Assembly (NCBI GenBank): GCA_034096865.1
Contig: JAWQFJ010001180.1
Span: 97,501 to 110,000 of the forward strand
Direction of reading: 5' to 3'
DNA from: Theodoxus fluviatilis
Lineage: Eukaryota > Mollusca > Gastropoda > Cycloneritida > Neritidae
DNA length: 12,500 nucleotides
Below, piece by piece: positions 1 through 9,461 of the stretch (positions within the stretch are counted from its first letter, which is position 1; each line of letters starts with the position of its first letter). The notes beneath the pieces are model-generated. The model made no database searches. It was not told the DNA's origin and saw only the letters and a list, made by a program, of their open reading frames with translations. The position numbers and the translations under genes were made by a program.

Positions 1-2
1 CA

Positions 3-173
3 GATCTGAGAAATAGATTCATAAGTTCTAGACACAACAGTGATACCGATGACCTGGTGGATATTTTATCGTCGCAGAATGAAGCTGTGATTAGAAACTT
101 GGCAGCATATTTGTATTTTGCTTTCAAAAAGAGAGAACAAGAAGGGCAAAGCCCATACGACTCACATGCTTGA
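3..173 (+). CDS. Partial open frame entering from the left edge, ending inside a repeat
   Basis: A frame open from base 3 encodes 56 residues and stops at TGA 171-173. The first ~44 residues (to base 134) come from apparently unique sequence and look protein-like: an acidic segment with DTDDLVDIL, then a probable helix with NEAVIRNLAAYLYFAFKK. The last ~12 residues (EQEGQSPYDSHA) are encoded by the first bases of the repeat that begins near 136, so the stop codon comes from the repeat. I do not recognise the family. It may be the 3' end of a gene or a decayed element ORF to the left. A 56-codon open frame can also arise by chance a few percent of the time, so the call rests mainly on composition. 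The strand is that of the open frame; no upstream sequence is available to test it. Confidence 0.35.
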   Translation, partial: DLRNRFISSRHNSDTDDLVDILSSQNEAVIRNLAAYLYFAFKKREQEGQSPYDSHA

Positions 174-1009
174 CCTCGACCTTTATATGACCTTGACCTT
201 CAGGTGACCTTCAAGGTCAAGGTCAAACAACTAAACCTACCAATGACATCATACACAAAGAAATGCTTTACACATTTTTCATACCAAAATACATGTGACC
301 TTGACCCAAGGTCAAGGTCATCCAAGGTCATGCAACACAAAGCTGTTAATTCAAGACATAGGAAGCACAATGGTGCTTATTGGCACTTTCTACCATGAGA
401 TATAGTCACTTTTAGTGGTTCACTACCCCATTTTGGTCACATTTCATAAGGGTCAAAGTGACCTTGACCTTGATGATATGTGACCAAATGTGTCTCATGA
501 TGAAAGTATAACATGTGCCCCACATAATTATTAAGTTTGAAACAGTTATCTTCCATAGTTCAGGGTCAAGGTCACTTCAAAATATGTATACAATCCAACT
601 TTGAAGAGCTCCTGTGACCTTGACCTTGAAGCAAGGTCAACCAAACTGGTATCAAAAGATAGGGCTTGCTTTGACCTATATACCACTTGTAGCTAAGGTC
701 GCCATTCTCAATAACGTGGGAGAAAATTGGGAAAATGTGAAAAATGACTGTTTTTGAGACCACATTTATGGCTCCTGTGACCTTGACCTTGAAGCAAGGT
801 CAAGTCACTATGTATGTTTTTTGAGGCCTTGTCATCATACACCATCATGCCACATTTGGTGTTGATAGACTTAATAGTCTCCGAGAAAAATCCAACGTTT
901 AAGTTTTTTACGAACGGACGGACGGACGCCCGGACGCCCGGACGCCCGGACGGACGGACGACACGGCTCAGTACATAGACTCACTTTTGCTTCGCATGTG
1001 AGTCAAAAA
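136..1009 (+). repeat. Interspersed non-autonomous repeat, copy 1, rich in AGGTCA half-sites
   Basis: This copy is the reverse complement of 3025-3890, which fixes both ends: similarity begins at AACAAGAAGGGC and ends at GAGTCAAAAA. Near the ends are inverted termini GACTCACATGC (159-169) and GCATGTGAGTC (994-1004). A small hairpin GGGC-AAA-GCCC lies at 144-154, and GACTCAC (978-984) can pair with GTGAGTC (998-1004). The body carries eight exact tandem half-site 11-mers (GGTCAAGGTCA or complement) at about 188, 215, 296, 310, 459, 564, 615 and 778, and a GGAC minisatellite at 914-960. Short open frames within it are repeat sequence, not genes. No transposase or RT is encoded, so it would need proteins in trans. 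The class is uncertain: inverted termini suggest a MITE, while terminal hairpins plus an ACGG-type tetranucleotide array recall Helitron-like mollusc elements such as pearl. The strand given is arbitrary. Confidence 0.85.
914..960 (+). repeat. GGAC / GGACGCCC minisatellite inside repeat copy 1
   Basis: Tetranucleotide ACGG units alternate with the 8-base variant unit GGACGCCC, which occurs as three consecutive copies. The matching tract in the inverted copy (3073-3116) has a different unit order with two separated GGACGCCC-type units. This is the main length difference between two otherwise nearly identical copies. Confidence 0.85.
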
Positions 1010-1083
1010 TGTAATAATCCTAATTCAAATGAGTCATGAAACAAATGAGCATTGTTGTACGGGCTGGTGGTCTAACAATAAAA

Positions 1084-2893
<1,810 letters not shown>

Positions 2894-3024
2894 GGCCGCT
2901 ATTGCGGAGGGCCGCTATTGCGGGATTTTTTCAACAAAAGTTCCTCAGGCAATTTTGATTCTTTTGTCATAAAACGTATAAAAAACCATAAAATGTATGT
3001 TACATTTTTTTTCAACTTTCGGGG

Positions 3025-3890
3025 TTTTTGACTCACATGCGAAGCAAAAGTGAGTCTATGTACTGAGCCGTGTCGTCCGTCCGTCCGGGCGTCCGTCCGT
3101 CCGTCCGGGCGTCCGTAAAAAACTTAAACGTTGGATTTTTCTCGGAGACTATTAAGTCTATCAACACCAAATGTGGCATGATGGTGTATGATGACAAGGC
3201 CTCAAAAAACATACATAGTGACTTGACCTTGCTTCAAGGTCAAGGTCACAGGAGCCATAAATGTGGTCTCAAAAACAGCCATTTTTCACATTTTCCCAAT
3301 TTTCTCCCACGTTATTGAGAATGGCGACCTTAGCTACAAGTGGTATATAGGTCAAAGCAAGCCCTATCTTTTGATACCAGTTTGGTTGACCTTGCTTCAA
3401 GGTCAAGGTCACAGGAGCTCTTCAAAGTTGGATTGTATACATATTTTGAAGTGACCTTGACCCTGAACTATGGAAGATAACTGTTTCAAACTTAATAATT
3501 ATGTGGGGCACATGTTATACTTTCATCATGAGACACATTTGGTCACATATCATCAAGGTCAAGGTCACTTTGACCCTTATGAAATGTGACCAAAATGGGG
3601 TAGTGAACCACTAAAAGTGACTATATCTCATGGTAGAAAGTGCCAATAAGCACCAATGTGCTTCCTATGTCTTGAATTAACAGCTTTGTGTTGCATTACC
3701 TTGGATGATCTTGACCTTGGGTCAAGGTCACATGTATTTTGGTAGGAAAAATGTGTAAAGCATTTCTTTGTGTATGATGTCATTGGTAGGTTTAGTTGTT
3801 TGACCTTGACCTTGAAGGTCACCTGAAGGTCAAGGTCATATAAAGGTCAAGGTCAAGCATGTGAGTCGTATGGGCTTTGCCCTTCTTGTT
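3025..3890 (-). repeat. Interspersed non-autonomous repeat, copy 2, inverted relative to copy 1
   Basis: This is the reverse complement of 136-1009 with only about half a dozen substitutions noticed by eye outside the GGAC tract. Its termini are GACTCACATGC (3030-3040) and GCATGTGAGTC (3857-3867), with hairpin GGGC-TTT-GCCC at 3872-3882. Exact tandem half-site 11-mers lie at about 3237, 3401, 3452, 3557, 3720, 3801, 3828 and 3845; one further site near 3706 is degenerate (TGATCTTGACC). It sits inside the fold-back element, so it arrived after that element. The open frames at 3070-3318, 3263-3454 and the antisense frame at 3628-3822 mirror frames in copy 1 and are repeat sequence. Confidence 0.85.
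3073..3116 (-). repeat. GGAC minisatellite inside repeat copy 2
   Basis: This is the counterpart of the tract at 914-960, read here as GTCC/CCGT units with two GGGCGTCC-type variants separated by plain tetranucleotides. Unit order and length differ from copy 1, showing slippage or unequal exchange since the copies separated. Confidence 0.85.
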
Positions 3891-4403
3891 TTTATTGCGG
3901 GGTGCCGCTATTGCGTGATTTTTTTAAAAGAAAAAAACCCGAAAAATTTTCAAAGTTGAAAAAAAGTAACATACATTTTATGTTTTATTTTAAATGCGTT
4001 TTAGGACAAAGAATCAAAATTGCCTGAGGAACTTTTTTTGAAAAAATCCCGCAATAGCGGCCCCCCGCAATAAGTTTAAAAAAAACAAGTAACAAAAATA
4101 TTATGGTTTTTTAGGCGTTTTAGGACAAAAGAATCAAAATTGCCTGAGGAACTTTTGTTGAAAAAAATCTTGCAATAGCGGCCCTCCGCAATAGAGAGTC
4201 AACCCCCATCCCTGAAAGGATGATACAAGTGAAGCAACCAAACCTTTTTTTCCACAGCAAAGTTTCAAGGGTGTTTGAAGGTCCATCTGTAACTAAGATC
4301 ATGAACACTGTGAAACGAGGAATTGAGACGGAGAGCTGAAGCAGTTGTTACAACAGCTGTGACTGAACTGCCGGAGTAGAAAGATTTATGGCAGCATCAC
4401 TCC

Positions 4404-5429
4404 TGGTTTCACTCCTACATCTCAAATAGACAGCAAACAGTATCTGTAAATAACTTGACATCAGCCACCTCTTCAGTCAGTTTTGGTGTCCCCCAAGGCT
4501 CCGTCCTCGGACCAGTCTTGTTTGTCATGTACATGCAACCCCTGTTCGACATTGTAGGTTCACATTCCATAAACCAACATGCATTTGCCGACGACAACCA
4601 GCTTTACAAAGAAGCTACCCTCGATCAAATCCAACCCACCGTTGAATCCATGCAAAACTGTGTTCTAGATGTTAAGAACTGGATGACCTTTAATAAGCTT
4701 CAACTGAATGACAGTAAAACAGAATGCATGCTAGTAAGATCAAGCAGGACAGCCACTGATGCCCTCCCTTCTTCTCTTAAGATTGGCGACTGTGATGTGG
4801 AGTTCGTTCCATCAGTTAGGAACCTTGGTGTTACCTTAGATTGTCATCTCAATATGTCAGAACACGTCAGGAACACATGCAAGATCGCCTACATGCACAT
4901 CAGACAGATCAGTGCAATTCGTCATCTTCTCACACAAGAAGCTACTCAAACTCTCGTCTGTGCTTTCATTCTTTCACGCCTCGACTACTGCAATAGCCTT
5001 CTTTCCGGTTGCCCTAAGCATCTCGTGGATCGGCTCCAAAGAGTCCAGAACTCTGCTGCTCGCCTCATCTGTAAAGTTAGAAAGTCTCATCACATTACTC
5101 CTATCCTCCACTCTCTTCATTGGCTACCAGTTTCTGCTAGGATCCAATACAAAACCTCCTGCCTCTGCTTCAACTCTGTCTCTGCTGTCGCTCCTCTCTA
5201 TCTGTCTCAACTCCTTCACATCTACACACCATCTAGACAACTTCGCTCTTCTTGCGACACTCGCATCTTCAAAATTCCATCCGTTAGGTCAAAAACATTT
5301 GGTCAGCGTACTTTTTCATACCAGGGTCCTACCACCTGGAACACACTCCCCTTCTCAGTGCGTCATGCAAACACTGCAGCTTGCTTTCGGTCAAATCTGA
5401 AAACCCACTTGTTCTCTAAGTCGTATTGA
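4404..5429 (+). pseudogene. Reverse transcriptase C-terminal fragment of a CR1/L2-like LINE
   Basis: The frame is open from the conserved Trp at 4404 (WFHSYISNRQQTVSVN) to TGA 5427-5429. Visible RT blocks are GVPQGSVLGPVLF (about 4485-4523), the catalytic FADD (4584-4595, a variant of YADD), the LNDSKTE and LGVTLD blocks of the palm/thumb, and the post-RT motif LHWLPVSARIQYK, ending with the typical THLFSKSY tail. In intact elements this enzyme nicks chromosomal DNA and copies the element RNA at the nick. Here the endonuclease and early palm motifs are missing, and upstream sequence in this frame has a TAG at 4377-4379, with RT-like residues appearing in another frame. It is therefore a dead fragment without its own start codon. 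Lack of internal stops over 340 codons suggests a fairly recent insertion. Confidence 0.85.
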
Positions 5430-5681
5430 AAATATTTTGTATTTGTTGAATGTTTTAGGTTTATGTTTGTATATAATGTATGTGTGTGTGTTTTTATGTG
5501 TAGGATGTATGTTGTATTATAACGTGCGTATGTGCCTTTCATGTTCAGGCTCAAACTGTATGATGATAATGTGTGTGTGTGTTTTTGTGTGTGTGTGCGC
5601 CTAGAGCTCCACTATGTACTTTTTTGACTGTGTGGAGGAAGTGCGCCTTATAAATAAACATATTATTATTATTATTATTAT
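5430..5681 (+). other. LINE 3' UTR and ATT-repeat tail
   Basis: This is AT- and GT-rich non-coding sequence after the RT stop, with short GT runs (5482-5490, 5570-5600), then AATAAA at 5653-5658 and an ATT tail. The boundary to flanking DNA is placed at the end of the ATT repeat. Confidence 0.65.
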
Positions 5682-6101
5682 GATGCAGGTCAGCATCGAG
5701 GAGGAGGAAGACAACTATTATACTCATGATGTTAAAATTTACATCAATGATTTACTTTATCAATGGTTTTTTCCACACAGTTAATCATTTAATGATTTGA
5801 ATTCCAGACCAGTAATCCATGCATCTTCTTAATCTCTGAAGTCCCTTACTTGTACAACACCTCTTAGAGGGGCGTCTGGCTTAATGAAGGATGTGCAAAC
5901 GGCAGCACAGCATGGCACTAGTCTGCAGTTTGTTGGCATGGCTGACAGGCAGGTCTGTTGTGGGAAGGCAGACTGTAGTAGATCTCACCAGCTGCTGCAA
6001 CCTCCTCAGTGGCCTGATGGGAGATGAAGCACTCCAGGCATCCTCAGACTGCAGGAGGATGGCTGTGAGGGGAGAGCTGTCATGGAGGGAATGGCAGGGG
6101 A

Positions 6102-6104
<3 letters not shown>

Positions 6105-6172
<68 letters not shown>
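6105..6172 (+). repeat. (GA)n microsatellite
   Basis: About 34 nearly perfect GA units. The poly Arg-Glu and Ser-Leu frames over it are artefacts of the dinucleotide. Confidence 0.97.
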
Positions 6173-6175
<3 letters not shown>

Positions 6176-6397
6176 TTGCATGTGCATTCATGGATGCATG
6201 CATGTGTGTGAATCCATGTATTTGGGCATGTTTGTGCATGCAAGATAAATGTGACAGATGGATATATAGATTGACACAGAAATGGACAGGCAATGTGCTT
6301 GCATACGCATCAATGCATACTTGCTGAATCTCACTTGTGAGCATAGTTATGTGTGTGCATATGTATATGTTCAATATGTGTGTGTGCATACATGTGT

Positions 6398-6538
<141 letters not shown>

Positions 6539-7064
6539 ATTGTGAGGCTTGTGCCTGTCACACTTGGTTGTTATTCATGCTATTTATGTTGAGACTTGCC
6601 GTATGCTGACAGACAAAGGAAAAGTCTGGCTGACTTTGTGTGGAATGTTCTGGTATTCTTGCTTTCCCCATGACAAATGGATGGCATGAAAGATGCAGGA
6701 ATTGGTTTTGTCATAAAACTGCCCTCACAATGAAAGGCTTACCAAGGAAGAATTTATCTCGCTTTGTCTGAGATGCTGCAAGTTACTTGAAAGCACATGA
6801 TGTTCACAGATGTGCACAGGTTTACTGCCCTGAGGCAGAAAAGTTCTTACTACTACACAAGGCGCCCTTTGTGTAGCCATGGCAATGAAACTTGTAAGCT
6901 TTGTTTTATTGCACCTCTTGCTGTTTGGAAGATGGGCATCTCTGGCTAATTTTTGTTATTATTGTAAAAAAAACACCAATGTGGATTCAATTCAACTTTA
7001 TGAATTCTTTTTCATTTCCCACCTTACTGTCGGTGTTAACTTGTTGCATCAATATTTTTTCCAG

Positions 7065-7185
7065 ATGCGTGCTGGTTCTTTTCAACCCAAGGAAGAACAG
7101 ACAAACTCACATCTTCAATGTGGTCAAGAAGACCATCACCTGCGCAGCTTTTTCTGGAGATGGCAAGCACATCGTCACTGGGGAG
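7065..7185 (+). CDS. WD40 gene exon 1 of window
   Basis: Acceptor TTTTTTCCAG ends at 7064 and the donor GTAGGT starts at 7186. The first base completes a split codon (probably Gly, by comparison with the family), then 40 codons follow from [11 protein letters not shown] to GKHIVTGE. This is the strand leading into the propeller plus most of the first WD repeat ([19 protein letters not shown]). Length 121 bases. The ATG at 7065-7067 is out of frame with the protein and is not a start. Confidence 0.92.
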
Positions 7186-9290
7186 GTAGGTCACAGTGGC
7201 TCTGTATCATTTGATACACAGTAGATGCTTTTAAAAGAGTGTTTTGGCTTTGAAAGTATTGCATTGGAAGGGCTTCTCCTTTTTAGAGGACAGATGAATG
7301 TATGAGAGCTTAGGGGATGGCAGATTTACCTCCCTTGGGTAAGTGGGTAAGTGATTGTCAAGTAACGTGACATTCATCAGATTACCTATTGACTCTCTAC
7401 ACAGAAGTAATAAAATGTTGAGAATTTTGTTGTTGTTGTTGTTGTTTAGTAATTGTGGCCACAAATTAATCCCACTTAATCAATGTCACAGTGAAAAAAC
7501 CTGTTTGCTCAAAGGAAGCAACTGTTATGGGTGTGAAAAATTGATACATTTGATTGGAATCATGTTGAAAACTAAAACGCCCAAGTAATGTCACATCCTC
7601 CAATTGTCACAGAAAATACTGCTCCAGATAAAGGAGAAAGTTACAGAATCATGTAGGCGTTTTGCATGATCCGTCTCCAGTTCCTACATGTCATGGAGTG
7701 GGGGGGTCTTTCTGGCTGACCTTTGTTCAGCCCAAACCCTTGTTGGGCCTCCAAACATTTGTGTACCCCCCTCTCTTTCTCTCTCTCTCCATGGCTGCTC
7801 TTATGCCAGACCTGGTGGGATCAATGTTGTGTGACTGAGAAATCCATAATGCTGGCTGATGCTGCAGAAAAGGATCCAAAGTGTTTCTCTTCCTGGCAGC
7901 AGTTGCTTGACAGCGAGTGTCATGTGGCTGCTCTGTTGTGGGCTCTGTTGCGGGCAGCATCAGTACACAAGCTGTCAGACCTGTCTGTGTTCTTGATGGC
8001 TCTGCTTGAACCTCTGGCCCTTTACCCGACAAATGCACTTTAAGGCTTTGAATGAGAACTTATGTAGTTGATGGGTTCTCTTACATATATCCTTTGATGC
8101 TGAGGGAAGATGGTGACAACGTTGATGACAATAATGACGATGATGACGATGATGATGATGTTGTATTAGTAGTAGTAAAAGTAGTAGTGCTATTGCTCTT
8201 TTGAGAATTTTGAGCACTTTTCATGGTATGGTTGGTGTCGTGGGTTTACCACAATGACAATGATGATGAAGATATGGTGATATTGGTCTTTTGGTAATGT
8301 TTTGCACTTTCACTGGCTGCTGTTGGTAGAATCATATACATAGAAGTAGTGTGATATGTGAATAGATAGGCACTGAATTAAAATTGTTATGTTTGGAAGA
8401 TAATATTACATGTTCTGAGAACGGTGAAGTGTTTTGACTGATAGATTTACAAACACAAGACTTTGATGGAGAGTACTGCCATATGGGCCTTGTATCTTAA
8501 TAGAAAGGGTTAGATGCCCTTGAAAAGTGAATCTGTCAAGAAACCTATGCTTCTCTGTCATCACTTTTAGTGTGTATTGTCACCATCTCAGCCTCAACCA
8601 CTGATCTTTATGGAGTTATAAATGAATACTAAATTTGAGCCTTCCTGTTGGAAACGATTGTGGCATCAATTTATGGAGGACATAAATACATGTTATGCCT
8701 CCAGTCTACAACCATTCATAAACTTGAAATCCATAAGGTTAATGTACAGAAAGTCAAACTTCTGTGGAAATAGCTCTAGAGTCTTAATCAAGAAGAGTTT
8801 TAGGAAATAAAAAATGATATTCCACAACATATGTTGTCATGTAACTTGTATGCACCTTAGATGATCACAGAGTAAACTGAATTCACTAGAGAAAAAAACA
8901 ACTTTACAGTAACTGATTGTAGTTTGCATTTATGTAGATTTCCTTGCATTCATTACTTTTATATAGACTGATCATGAGCAGACACACTTTGATAACCTGT
9001 GAATTGATTGTCTTCAAAAACATTTCAGTCAGAGTTTGGGGGCATTGCGTGATGATGAAAACTGTCACAAGTATAAAGTACAGTGCTATTCACAAGGTTG
9101 TTCTTGTATTGCAGTCGGGTCACCAGCCAGGGGTGCGGGTGTGGGATGTGGAGGAGAAGACACAGGTGGCAGAGTTTCATGGACACAAGTTTGCCATCAA
9201 CTGTGTGGTCAGTGCTCCTTTAATGCCACCACCACCCATCATCCCCACCCACCCTCCACCTCCCCAACTCACCCTCTCTCTGTCTGTCCA

Positions 9291-9331
<41 letters not shown>

Positions 9332-9372
9332 GTCTGTCTGTGTCTCTGTCTCTCTGCCTGCCTGCCTGTCTG

Positions 9373-9429
<57 letters not shown>

Positions 9430-9430
9430 A

Positions 9431-9461
<31 letters not shown>

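Larger units (their letters stand above)
2894..4193. repeat. AT-rich fold-back element, interrupted by repeat copy 2
   Basis: One arm at about 2894-3024 reads inward from a GC-rich tip (GGCCGCTATTGCGG, present twice in tandem) into an AT-rich body. Its reverse complement follows at about 3931-4072, and a second, shorter reverse-complement copy lies at about 4085-4193. All three share AGAATCAAAATTGCCTGAGG or its complement, and the tips contain CCGC-TATT-GCGG hairpins (2896-2907, 2912-2923). The 866-base repeat copy 2 splits it between T-rich sequences at 3024 and 3891. No coding capacity is seen. The structure fits a fold-back or MITE-like non-autonomous DNA element; the exact family is not identified. 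Confidence 0.75.
4385..5681 (+). mobile_element. 5'-truncated non-LTR retrotransposon (CR1/L2-like LINE)
   Basis: The segment holds the C-terminal half of a LINE reverse transcriptase, a ~230-base 3' UTR and a tail of ATT/TTA repeats (about 5661-5681) just after an AATAAA (5653-5658). A 3' end of the form CGCCTTATAAATAAA plus a short tandem repeat, rather than poly(A), is typical of CR1/L2-group elements (family knowledge). The endonuclease and the N-terminal half of the RT are absent, which is the usual 5' truncation from incomplete reverse transcription. The left end is placed near 4385, where RT-like coding becomes recognisable. Sequence 4194-4384 between it and the fold-back element is unassigned. 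Confidence 0.85.

Noticed and set aside
204..398. Small open frame within repeat copy 1 (and its near-identical mirror at 3628-3822 on the - strand)
   Set aside because: It lies wholly inside the interspersed repeat and has no domain. Its identity between copies reflects the young age of the duplication, not protein conservation.
914..960. CRISPR-like repeats
   Set aside because: Units are 4-8 bases with no spacers; this is a minisatellite in an animal genome.
4912..5400. Second-frame open reading frame over the LINE
   Set aside because: It is a shadow of the reverse transcriptase frame; only the other frame shows RT motifs.
7723..8043. 106-residue open frame within the first WD40 intron
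   Set aside because: It lies between well-supported splice sites, has no recognisable domain, and a long antisense frame overlaps it, as expected for chance frames in unbiased sequence.
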